Positions 1 to 11,229 of a stretch of DNA of 64,000 bases are shown piece after piece. The position numbers were made by a program, and so were the translations under genes. The stretch is taken from NCBI GenBank assembly GCA_021731145.1, contig JAKFXX010000024.1:1-64000 (forward strand). The letters are read 5' to 3'. The notes beneath the pieces were generated by a model. That model searched no databases, was not told the origin of the DNA, and worked only from the letters and a program-made list of their open reading frames with translations. The first letter of the stretch is position 1, and every line of letters starts with the position of its first letter. The stretch comes from Gammaproteobacteria bacterium. Lineage in GTDB: Bacteria; Pseudomonadota; Gammaproteobacteria; Ga0077554; Ga007554.

Positions 1-118
1 AACCTGCCAACGTGTAGGTATGGATAATCTCATTCGCGGCATCGCTGTTGTCGATGCTTCCCCGACGTCCGATAAAGCGCCGTAACAAAAACTTCACCCT
101 CTCGTTATCCTACTGACA

Positions 119-570
119 TTTTGCCGCGTGCGGTGCGCACCGCACGCGGCTTGCCGTATTTCCCAATAGATAGAAACAAGTATCCGAGCAATGTCCACGC
201 GCATTTGTCCGGCAATGCCGCCAAGCCCAGCAAGGCGCGGCTGCCGTGATCGAGGAGGCCGAAGATCATATGCACATCGCCCGCGTCATCCGTCTTGCCC
301 GTCAAATCCAGCCCTCACACGAGATTGCGCGGAGTAGGGCGCGGCACCCGGTGTTTCAGTGTACGCCGCATGACCTCTATTTCGTACCGATGGCGCAGTA
401 TCGTGTCCGCCACGAAAGTCTTGCCCACCGTCATCGTGCGGCTGGCGGCGTAACGCCGATTGAAGATTTTGTGATGCTACGGCAACCGGCGTCGGGCATT
501 ATGGCCTTGAGACGGATGATCTCGTGGCCCACCCACGTCGGCTTGGGTTGTGAACGGCACGTTGCCTGCT
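119..570 (-). pseudogene. Decayed DDE (integrase-core) transposase remnant
   Basis: Read on the minus strand, three frames together give a transposase of the integrase-core type. About 570-475 encodes WVGHEIIRLKAIMPDAGCR, then after a frameshift near 470 the text continues as FNRRYAASRTMTVGKTFV and RHRYEIEVMRRTLKHRVPRP, and at about 316 a TGA sits where tryptophan is expected (NLV-stop-GLDLTGK). It ends as SWTLLG-like and GKPRAVRT, then departs from the family just before the expected DNE catalytic residues. I see one frameshift, one nonsense codon and a lost C-terminal half, so it cannot be active. Family assignment (IS3/IS481-like integrase core) is from recognised motif text only; no terminal inverted repeats were found. 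The left window edge may cut the element's context. Confidence 0.7.
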
Positions 571-672
571 TCGCTAAGCCGTGCCCCCGGCGGCGATGGC
601 CGTGCCGCGTGGGTTCAGTCCGCCCCTCCGCCTAAAAAAATAGAAGCTTGACGTGAGCACATGGCAACAAGC

Positions 673-691
673 CTGTCATATAAACGGGTTA
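673..691. repeat. Direct repeat copy 1 flanking the parDE remnant
   Basis: CTGTCATATAAACGGGTTA matches 1434-1452 at 18 of 19 positions, and weaker similarity continues 13 bases to the left (about 27 of 32 overall). It lies about 50 bases beyond the 3' end of the parE remnant. Each copy is preceded by a small hairpin (here TGAC...GGC-AACAA-GCC-T-GTCA). The pair may be recombination sites bounding a toxin-antitoxin cassette, but the GTTRRRY core of integron attC sites is not strictly met. Confidence 0.6.
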
Positions 692-743
692 ACGTCACTG
701 CTGAGCGTGATTGGCTTCGCCCGGCAAAGAAGCAGAGCAAAAA

Positions 744-1056
744 TTAAGGTTCGTCGGGGTCAAGCTGCAAGGCGGCCGCGTAGTCCTGTCCACCATAGAA
801 CACGCCGATGATGGATACCCATTCGGTCTCCGCGTCGAAGGCGATCACTGTCCGCTTGCGGTAATTTGTAACACGCAGGCCGGGGCGTATGTCATCGCGC
901 CGGGGGCTGCGATGCGGGAACGTTCGCAGCCCTTCGCAGTAGGTCACGATGGCGTCCGTGTAGCGAGCCGCTATCTCCGGCGATGCAGCGGCCGCGATGT
1001 AGCGCCGCAAGCTGCTCCTGCGCCTCGGGGGTGAAAACGACGGTGTGCGGTATCAC
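744..1056 (-). pseudogene. parE: ParE/RelE-superfamily toxin with an N-terminal frameshift
   Basis: The intact part reads RYIAAAASPEIAARYTDAI then FPHRSPRRDDIRPGLRV and ends FYGGQDYAAALQLDPDEP, which is the ParE-type mRNA-interferase/gyrase-toxin fold through its normal C-terminus. The natural start is a GTG at 1056 overlapping the parD stop, giving VIPHTVVFTPEAQEQLAAL, the expected first strand and helix; that frame is lost at about 1003-1008, where the text jumps to RYIAAA. Roughly 8 bases appear to be missing. A TTG at 1010 could start a shortened protein without the first strand. I infer an inactive or attenuated toxin still paired with an intact antitoxin. A sequencing indel would give the same picture. 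Confidence 0.75.
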
Positions 1057-1331
1057 GCTTTCGCAGTGGCCTTGCGGTGCTCGGCGGCGAGCGTAGCCCG
1101 CACCTGGTCAACGGTAACAGCCCGTGACGGATCGGCTTTTAGCGCGTCATAGGCCGGCCCCACTTGTTCCCGGAGCCAGTGTTCCACGGCGCGGTCGCGG
1201 GCCAGCAGCGCGCGCAGGCCGTCGCGGATCACTTCGCTTTCGGTGGCGTACTCGCCGGTGGCGACCTTGGCCTTGACCGTATCGGCCATCTCGTTCGGTA
1301 GGGTAATGCTGAATTGCTGGGTTGAGCGCAT
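1053..1331 (-). CDS. parD: ParD-like ribbon-helix-helix antitoxin
   Basis: A 92-residue protein opening with QFSITLPNEMADTVKAKVA, the ribbon-helix-helix strand and helix of the ParD/CopG antitoxin family, followed by ATESEVIRDGLRALLARD, the second helix and the start of the toxin-wrapping tail. Antitoxins of this family bind their own promoter as dimers and neutralise ParE with the C-terminal tail (established for the family). Its stop overlaps the GTG that should start parE, the usual coupling of such pairs. Start is ATG at 1331; upstream lies about 100 bases to the second direct repeat, where the operator would be expected. The partner toxin gene is broken, so this antitoxin may now be an orphan. 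Confidence 0.88.
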   Translation of the reverse strand: MRSTQQFSITLPNEMADTVKAKVATGEYATESEVIRDGLRALLARDRAVEHWLREQVGPAYDALKADPSRAVTVDQVRATLAAEHRKATAKA

Positions 1332-1433
1332 GGGGAATCTCCCTTACATCGAATAGGATTTAATCCTACGCCCTCTTGGGGTCTCGGGTCAAGCGTGATT
1401 CTCACAGTCTGACAGCGCCCCGTGACAACACGG

Positions 1434-1452
1434 CTGTCATATATACGGGTTA
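1434..1452. repeat. Direct repeat copy 2 flanking the parDE remnant
   Basis: CTGTCATATATACGGGTTA, one mismatch from 673-691. Just before it is a hairpin with arms CCGTG/CACGG around ACAA (1420-1433), extended by TGACAG/CTGTCA with a bulge. It lies about 100 bases upstream of parD, so the two copies enclose the toxin-antitoxin pair, about 760 bases apart. Confidence 0.6.
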
Positions 1453-1517
1453 GCCTGATGCGGTTCTGGTCTGGAAATGTGTCGATGACGACGGGCACGG
1501 CGGGCGGGGTAGGGGCC

Positions 1518-2027
1518 GGCAGCGCCTTCACCGCACCGCAAGGCTTTTTCTTCCAGACCGTCCGCCAGGCCGATGGCCGCTACACCCTGCCGCGCGGCAA
1601 CGGCATGAACTTCGAGTACTACAGCAACGGCAAGGTCTTCCGCCACGCCACCTTCCCCGGCAACGAGACCACCACCTTCGCCTACAACGACTTCCGCCAC
1701 GAGACCGTGCAGACCAACCCGCGCGGCCATGAACGGCGCTTCTTCTTCGACCCCTACGGCAACCCCGTCAGGATCATCGAAGAAAATGGCGCCGAGCGCC
1801 GCTACAGCTACGACCCCGCCAACCCCTACAACCGCCTCACCAAGACCGGCCCGCAGGGCTATCAGACCCAGTATGCCTACGACACCCAGGGCAACGTCAC
1901 CCGCATCACGAATCCCTCCGGCGCCACGGTCGAATTCAGCTACTTCAACAGTTTCAACCAGCCCGGCAAGGCCAAGGACGCTCGAGGCAACTACACGCTC
2001 CTGAAGTACGACGCCCAGGGCAACCCG
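1518..2027 (+). pseudogene. Orphan RHS/YD-repeat fragment
   Basis: An open stretch of about 170 residues with repeated YD-type units: FEYYSNGKVFRHATFPGN, FFFDPYGNPVRIIEENGAE, TQYAYDTQGNVTRITNPSG and LLKYDAQGNP. These strands build the hollow beta-barrel shell of RHS toxins, which encase a C-terminal effector. Full RHS proteins exceed 1000 residues; here the N-terminal region is missing, homology stops abruptly at 2027 and is followed by an unrelated low-complexity T-rich stretch. No secretion signal, core DPxG cleavage motif or toxin domain is present. The frame remains open to 2249 but the tail is not RHS-like. This is a displaced internal fragment, probably moved by recombination with the neighbouring mobile-element scraps. 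Confidence 0.75.
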
Positions 2028-2073
2028 GCGCTTTTTTCTTTTCTTTTTCGCTGTAAAAGGAAAAGGTCATGTT

Positions 2074-2105
2074 GCCCGCCGCATCTGCCTTGCCCGTCAA
2101 ATCCA
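2074..2105 (-). mobile_element. Second scrap of the same transposase type
   Basis: These 32 bases match 279-310 at 28 positions. On the minus strand they read VDLTGKADAAGN, the same motif as LDLTGKTDDAGD in the remnant at 119-570. Similarity does not extend into the flanks, so this is a very short second piece of a related element; together they bracket the parDE and RHS remnants. Confidence 0.5.
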
Positions 2106-2431
2106 CCGCGTGTACGGTGTTATCTCACCTATCGCTTGAGTCCCCTCTCCCGCGTAGTGCGCATCGAGCGGACACCGGGAACGCCGTATCTTAGCTTGCA
2201 GCACCGCGATGGCCAGCTATATCCAAATAAACTGGCTTACCATGAGTAACGATCTTACAGAGGACGCGGCGGTGGCCCAGACCTTCCTCACTGCGACCGA
2301 TCCCCTGCACGCCAACCTGACCGAGTACATTGAATCAATGGAGTCGGATACGATTGATTCTCTGTCTGATTATTTCCCGGTAGGATACCCAGATTCGGCG
2401 GAATCTCTAACTTTACGACAGAGCTATTTTG

Positions 2432-6835
<4,404 letters not shown>

Positions 6836-6836
6836 G

Positions 6837-7247
6837 TCATTCTTTGTGTTTGTTACCCACGCCAAATAGCCGCTCAAGCTGTTCCCGCGCAGCCTCCGCT
6901 TCCGAACGCTGTCCAGCCTTGCTCATGGCGGACTCTCCAAGCAACGCTTCAAGCTGAGCCTGGGCAATTGTGGCCTGCTCATCCGCGTGTGGGTTATATG
7001 CGTCGGGCTGGGCCTGGAAATAGCCACAAAAATTCGCCCGCTCTTTGTCTTTCACTGCGTCTGCAACAGGCTCGCGGCAACTGTTGCTTACGCGCGGATC
7101 GTAAAATGCGCAGAGACGGCAGACGTGCAGATCGGCACGGCAGGCCGGGCATTCCGCAAGGCGCCCCAAGGGCATGGGGAGTTCTGCAACCGAAGCGCCG
7201 CATTTCCAGCAGACCAGTTCTTTTGTCACGTTCACATATCTTGGCAA
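6837..7247 (-). CDS. Conserved zinc-ribbon-like protein, function unknown
   Basis: A 136-residue soluble protein. The N-terminal half has paired cysteines in [26 protein letters not shown] and RLCAFYDP, followed by SCREP and NFCGYF; this spacing suggests one or two structural zinc sites. The second half is charged and Gln/Ala-rich ([14 protein letters not shown]) and probably helical. I recognise the layout as a conserved gammaproteobacterial hypothetical protein but know no function. It ends one base before the start of lhr, so the two are likely co-transcribed; whether they act together is not shown by sequence. Confidence 0.75.
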   Translation of the reverse strand: MPRYVNVTKELVCWKCGASVAELPMPLGRLAECPACRADLHVCRLCAFYDPRVSNSCREPVADAVKDKERANFCGYFQAQPDAYNPHADEQATIAQAQLEALLGESAMSKAGQRSEAEAAREQLERLFGVGNKHKE

Positions 7248-7269
7248 GGGTGCTCTTTACTATGGTGGC

Positions 7270-7524
7270 TCAGTGCCGGACATTCAACACCGGTTCTTTT
7301 GGCGGCAGTTGCAGGTAGTATCCCTGCGCCTGCAATTGTTCGCGGACTTCTTCGGGATTCGCCTGTGCCAGGCTCCGCTCGGGTGTCAGTTCAATATTCA
7401 TGACATGCTGTAGCTGCCCCAGCAATTTCAACAGTGTTTCTGGAACGCGGGAGAAGTCGTTTTCACGCTCCATGTACAAATACGTGTCCATTTTTTTCAG
7501 CGACTTGTAGATGGCGCATTTCAT
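7270..7524 (-). CDS. ycgL: YcgL domain-containing protein
   Basis: An 84-residue protein starting MKCAIYKSLKKMDTYLYM and containing FSRVPETLLKLLGQ and QLQAQGYYLQLPP, the conserved features of the YcgL (DUF709) family of gammaproteobacteria. The fold is a small alpha/beta domain; its biochemical role is not established. Start is the ATG at 7524, because homologues begin with this MKCAIYK segment; the frame is open for another 24 codons upstream but that text is not conserved. It lies 22 bases upstream of the zinc-ribbon gene, in the same direction. Confidence 0.85.
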   Translation of the reverse strand: MKCAIYKSLKKMDTYLYMERENDFSRVPETLLKLLGQLQHVMNIELTPERSLAQANPEEVREQLQAQGYYLQLPPKEPVLNVRH

Positions 7525-7834
7525 GGGTTGCAGATCTCGTTGATGGTTGTGGAGAGAAACTTGCTCGCTCCAAATGAGCGATGAGCTACGCCACATGATA
7601 GGTTTGGATCTCGTGAGTGTAAACTAACTGAAGTCGCGCTGGAAACTGTGGATGGGGCTGCGTTCGTGCCGATTTGCGGCATGATTTCCCTGGTGGCGAT
7701 TCTATGGCCGGTTGGAAGAACATTGTTTCCAGGAAGATCTCGGTCACGCCGGGCGGCGGCACTTACGGCATCCGTACACCGCCATGAGATTGGCGCCAGG
7801 CACTTCGCAGCCCGGCCTGCAAGCTACTGGCCGA
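7525..7834. other. Intergenic stretch with nothing recognised
   Basis: About 310 bases between amiB (3' end) and ycgL (start). It has an open frame on the plus strand at 7648-7875 with arginine/alanine-rich text and no ribosome-binding site, which I take as chance. No T-tailed hairpin for amiB was found. The ycgL promoter is presumably here but no clear -35/-10 pair stands out. Confidence 0.4.
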
Positions 7835-9220
7835 TCACCCATCCCCAGGAATACGCAGCACTACGCCTGCCTTGACCTGTTCATCCGGTAGTTTGTTCGT
7901 TATACGCAGCTTCTCTACGCTGACACCATACTGGCCAGCGACAGATGCGAGAGTCTCACCCTCGGAAATGATATGACGTCGCGCGGCGAGTGCGGCGAGT
8001 TTTGTGCCGGGCGGTGGGGAGCGGGTGAAGTAGGTGCGTATGCCGCTCAGGATGGCGCGTGCAAGGTTCTGCTGATGTTCTTCATCCTGCAATTTTCTTT
8101 CTTCGGCCGGGTTTGAGATGAAGGCTGTTTCGACCAGCAGGGAAGGCATGTCTGGCGATTTGAGCACCATGAAGCCTGCGCGCTCGACGTGTGGCTTATG
8201 CAGGTCGCCGATTTCCTTCAGTCCTTCCAGCACTTTGCTGGCAACGTCATGGCTGGCTTCGACGGAGGCTGTTTGCGATAAATCCAGCAGCACGGAGGCG
8301 AGCATTTTATCCTTGCCGCCCAGCTCAACGCCGCCGATCAGATCCGAGGCGTTTTCCTTGGCCGCCAGCCAGCGGGCGGCCTCACTGCTCGCGCCCCGCT
8401 CGGACAGGATAAATACCGATGAGCCGCGTGCATTGGGGTTGGTGAAGGCATCGGCATGAATGGCAACGAAGATGTCAGCCTTTTGCTCGCGCGCCTTTTG
8501 GGTGCGCTGGCGCAAGCCGACGTAGTAATCACCATCGCGTATCAGTACCGGCCTCATGCCCTTTTCCTTGCGCACCAGGTCTTCCAGTTTGCGTGCAATC
8601 GCAAGTGTCACGTCTTTTTCGTTAGTGCCGCTGGGGCCGCGCGCGCCTGTGTCTTCCCCGCCATGTCCAGCGTCGATGGCGATCACGATATCGCGGTAGC
8701 GCTTGTCATCCAGTGCCTTGGTATCAGGAGTCTTATCATTTATCGTGATGGAGGGGGGCGGGACGGGTGAGGGTGGGGCGGATGTTGCCGCGTTGGCTGT
8801 TTTTACTGCGGTATTGGCGTCATATAAATCTATCACCAGCCGGTAGCCATACTCTCCTGCGGGATTCAGCATAAAAATCTCTGGCCTTACCCTGTTTTTC
8901 AGATCCAGCACCACACGCAGATCCTTACCGTTGCGCGGCGCGCTGCGGATACTTTGCAGCAGAGTGTTGTTGTAATCCACTGTGCCCAGCGGGGCAGCGA
9001 GACGGGCACTCTCCAGATCAACAACCAGCCTGTCGGGATTATCCAGGGTAATAAGTTTGTATGCCGCCGGGGTGCTCATATCGAACACCAGGCGCGTGCT
9101 GTCAGGGCTCGCCCACAGCCGCACACTTTTGATCTGCGCGTCGCCAGCAAGGCCGATGCTGGGCAGAAGCATCAAACAAAAGACTGTGATGATTTGTTTC
9201 ATAAGGCGATTTTGCATCAT
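7835..9220 (-). CDS. amiB: N-acetylmuramoyl-L-alanine amidase, AmiB/AmiC type, with LysM
   Basis: A 461-residue periplasmic zinc amidase that cleaves septal peptidoglycan between MurNAc and the stem peptide during cell separation. A signal peptide (LMKQIITVFCLMLLPSIGLA) ends near residue 25; an AMIN targeting domain spans about 28-130; the Amidase_3 domain starts at IVIAIDAGHGGEDTGA, with zinc ligand His186, then Glu201, FVAIHADA and the catalytic Glu in SLLVETAFISN; a LysM repeat closes the protein (HIISEGETLASVAGQYGV). LysM is common in AmiB but absent from E. coli AmiC. It is the last gene of nnr-tsaE-amiB, 12 bases after tsaE. The start is uncertain between two adjacent ATGs and a third at 9202; none has a strong ribosome-binding site. 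Confidence 0.93.
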   Translation of the reverse strand: MMQNRLMKQIITVFCLMLLPSIGLAGDAQIKSVRLWASPDSTRLVFDMSTPAAYKLITLDNPDRLVVDLESARLAAPLGTVDYNNTLLQSIRSAPRNGKDLRVVLDLKNRVRPEIFMLNPAGEYGYRLVIDLYDANTAVKTANAATSAPPSPVPPPSITINDKTPDTKALDDKRYRDIVIAIDAGHGGEDTGARGPSGTNEKDVTLAIARKLEDLVRKEKGMRPVLIRDGDYYVGLRQRTQKAREQKADIFVAIHADAFTNPNARGSSVFILSERGASSEAARWLAAKENASDLIGGVELGGKDKMLASVLLDLSQTASVEASHDVASKVLEGLKEIGDLHKPHVERAGFMVLKSPDMPSLLVETAFISNPAEERKLQDEEHQQNLARAILSGIRTYFTRSPPPGTKLAALAARRHIISEGETLASVAGQYGVSVEKLRITNKLPDEQVKAGVVLRIPGDG

Positions 9221-9232
9221 TTTTTGCGTTTT

Positions 9233-9688
9233 TTATAGACCCAGTTGTGTCACAGTGTTTTTGCCCGTCGCCGTCTTTGCTTCAAATCGCACCAGGCGTC
9301 CAGACCCAGCATAATCAATGCTTACTTCAATATCCGGGGGAGGCAGATAATGCGCGCCGCGCTCAGGCCACTCAACAAGAAATATCGCGTTTCTTTCCAG
9401 AAAATCCCGTATTCCCAGATATTCCAATTCCTGCGGGCCTGCGAGCCGGTACAGGTCGAAATGATAGATAGGCATCTGGTCGATTTCATAAGGCTCCACC
9501 AGGGTATACGTCGGACTCTTTACCTTGCCGGCATGGCCAAGGCCCCGCAGAAAACCGCGCACCAGTGTCGTTTTTCCCGCGCCGAGTTCGCCGTGCAGGA
9601 AAATGATTGCTCCACTGTGTCCGCAGGCTTGGGCGAGCCGCGCACCTAATGCGAGCATTTCATCTTCGTGAGAGATCAAGATTTCCAT
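9233..9688 (-). CDS. tsaE: tRNA threonylcarbamoyladenosine biosynthesis ATPase TsaE
   Basis: A 151-residue P-loop protein that, with TsaB, TsaC and TsaD, makes the t6A37 modification of ANN-decoding tRNAs; TsaE hydrolyses ATP to reset the TsaBD complex (established for the family). Visible motifs are Walker A LHGELGAGKTTLVRGFL at about residues 31-47, SPTYTLVEPYE, the HFDLYRL switch-like segment and FLVEWPERG. Length fits the family. Its ATG shares one base with the nnr stop (TGATG), so it is translationally coupled to nnr, and amiB follows after 12 bases. Confidence 0.95.
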   Translation of the reverse strand: MEILISHEDEMLALGARLAQACGHSGAIIFLHGELGAGKTTLVRGFLRGLGHAGKVKSPTYTLVEPYEIDQMPIYHFDLYRLAGPQELEYLGIRDFLERNAIFLVEWPERGAHYLPPPDIEVSIDYAGSGRLVRFEAKTATGKNTVTQLGL

Positions 9689-11175
9689 CAGACTGAAGAT
9701 GGGTTTACCAATCGGCGAATGTGTGGCATCAGATCGCTCGCCAGCAGCCCACGCTCACCCGCCGCTGCCGCAGCATCGCCTGCAGCAGCATGGATGTAGA
9801 CACCGGCACATGCCGCATCCGCCAGGCTCAGTTTTTGCGCGAGCAGGCCGGCGATAACACCAGTGAGCACATCACCCATGCCGCCGCTGGCCATGCCGGG
9901 ATTGCCTGCATCGCAGACGGCGATGGGTTGCTGGGCGCTGCAAATCAAGGTGCCTGTGCCCTTGAGGATGCAGACACCGCCGTAACGTTGCTGTAATTCC
10001 CGAACGGCCTGGAAACGATCCATTTGAATATCCGTTGTTGTACAGCCCAGCAGACGCGCCGCTTCGCCGGGGTGGGGTGTCAACACCCAGTTGTCGCGCG
10101 TGGCGGGTTTCAGCGCCAGCAGATTCAGTGCATCGGCATCCACCACCAATGGCAGATGTGTTTCCAGCACGGCGGCAAACAGTTCGCGCGCCCAGACTGA
10201 TTGGCCGAGTCCTGGCCCGATGGCGATTACGCTGGCACGGTGCAGCAGCGCATGCAGATCTTGTGCGTGCTCCACACCATGGCACATCAACTCCGGACGC
10301 ACTGAGGAGAGGAAGGCAGCATGTGCGCTGCGTGTGGCGACACTGGTTAATCCGCTGCCGGTGCGCGCGGCAGCCTCTGCGGCAAGCCGCACCGCGCCGG
10401 ACATGCCGTGGTCGCCGCCGATCACCAGCACATGGCCGTTATCGCCCTTGTGGGCCGAGCGTAAGCGTGACGGCAGCAAGCGCTGTATATATTGGGGGGT
10501 AAGGCGGACGGCGGGCGCGGTGATCCGTGGATATACTTCAGCGGGGAGTCGCAAATCGTCAAATTCGATCACGCCGCAGCAGTCCGGACCCGCAGCAGTG
10601 AACATACCTTGCTTTAGCCCGATGAACGAAATGGTCGCCTGTGCGCGCACTGCCGCGCCGAGTATTTTCCCCGTGTCCGAGTGCAGGCCTGAGGGGATAT
10701 CCAGTGCGAGTACAGGTGCCCCACTGTGATTGATGGCATCGATGGCGGCACGCCACTCACCGCTGACTTCACGGTCCAGCCCGGTGCCAAGCAGGGCATC
10801 GACCACCACATCGAACTCCCTCAATGAGTCAGAGTCGAGTTGTTTTATGGGCACACCCACTACGTTCAAAAACTGCGCTGCGGCCTGAGCATCGCCGTGC
10901 AACCTGGTTGCTTCACCCACCTGAAAAACAATAACCTTCATGCCCGCCACATGCGCCAGACGTGCCAGGACAAAACCATCACCACCGTTGTTGCCGATGC
11001 CGCATACCACGGCGACTGACCGCGCCTGCGGCCAACGCACACCCAACGCCACAAATCCCGCAGCACCAGCGCGGGACATCAACGTGGCGCCGGGTATGCC
11101 GAACTCTTCGATGGCGATGCGATCCATCTCGCGGACGTCGCTGGCGCGGTACAAGTGATGTGGTAGGGTGTCCAT
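9688..11175 (-). CDS. nnr: Bifunctional NAD(P)H-hydrate epimerase/dehydratase
   Basis: A 495-residue repair enzyme. The N-terminal YjeF domain (about 1-215) carries VVCGIGNNGGDGFVLARL and LDIPSGLHSDTG and epimerises R/S hydrates of NAD(P)H. The C-terminal ribokinase-like domain (about 230-490) carries HKGDNGHVLVIGGDHGMSGA, LTPHPGEAARLL and the phosphate-binding NPGMASGGMGDVLTGVIAG, and dehydrates the S form using ADP or ATP. Both halves look complete. It starts 54 bases after mfd ends and overlaps tsaE by one base, the conserved nnr-tsaE-amiB order of gammaproteobacteria. Confidence 0.95.
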   Translation of the reverse strand: MDTLPHHLYRASDVREMDRIAIEEFGIPGATLMSRAGAAGFVALGVRWPQARSVAVVCGIGNNGGDGFVLARLAHVAGMKVIVFQVGEATRLHGDAQAAAQFLNVVGVPIKQLDSDSLREFDVVVDALLGTGLDREVSGEWRAAIDAINHSGAPVLALDIPSGLHSDTGKILGAAVRAQATISFIGLKQGMFTAAGPDCCGVIEFDDLRLPAEVYPRITAPAVRLTPQYIQRLLPSRLRSAHKGDNGHVLVIGGDHGMSGAVRLAAEAAARTGSGLTSVATRSAHAAFLSSVRPELMCHGVEHAQDLHALLHRASVIAIGPGLGQSVWARELFAAVLETHLPLVVDADALNLLALKPATRDNWVLTPHPGEAARLLGCTTTDIQMDRFQAVRELQQRYGGVCILKGTGTLICSAQQPIAVCDAGNPGMASGGMGDVLTGVIAGLLAQKLSLADAACAGVYIHAAAGDAAAAAGERGLLASDLMPHIRRLVNPSSV

Positions 11176-11229
11176 GGCGCTTATGATAATCCTAAAAATG
11201 GCATCAATCTTACGTTTTTTATCCTGCGT

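Noticed and set aside
660-1460. Integron attC sites around parDE
   Set aside because: The repeats end in GTTAACG and GTTAGCC, which do not satisfy GTTRRRY, and I found no matching inverse cores or integrase. Kept only as flanking repeats.
7648-7875. Plus-strand ORF of 75 codons between ycgL and amiB
   Set aside because: No ribosome-binding site, Arg/Ala-rich chance-like composition, and overlap with the amiB 3' end.
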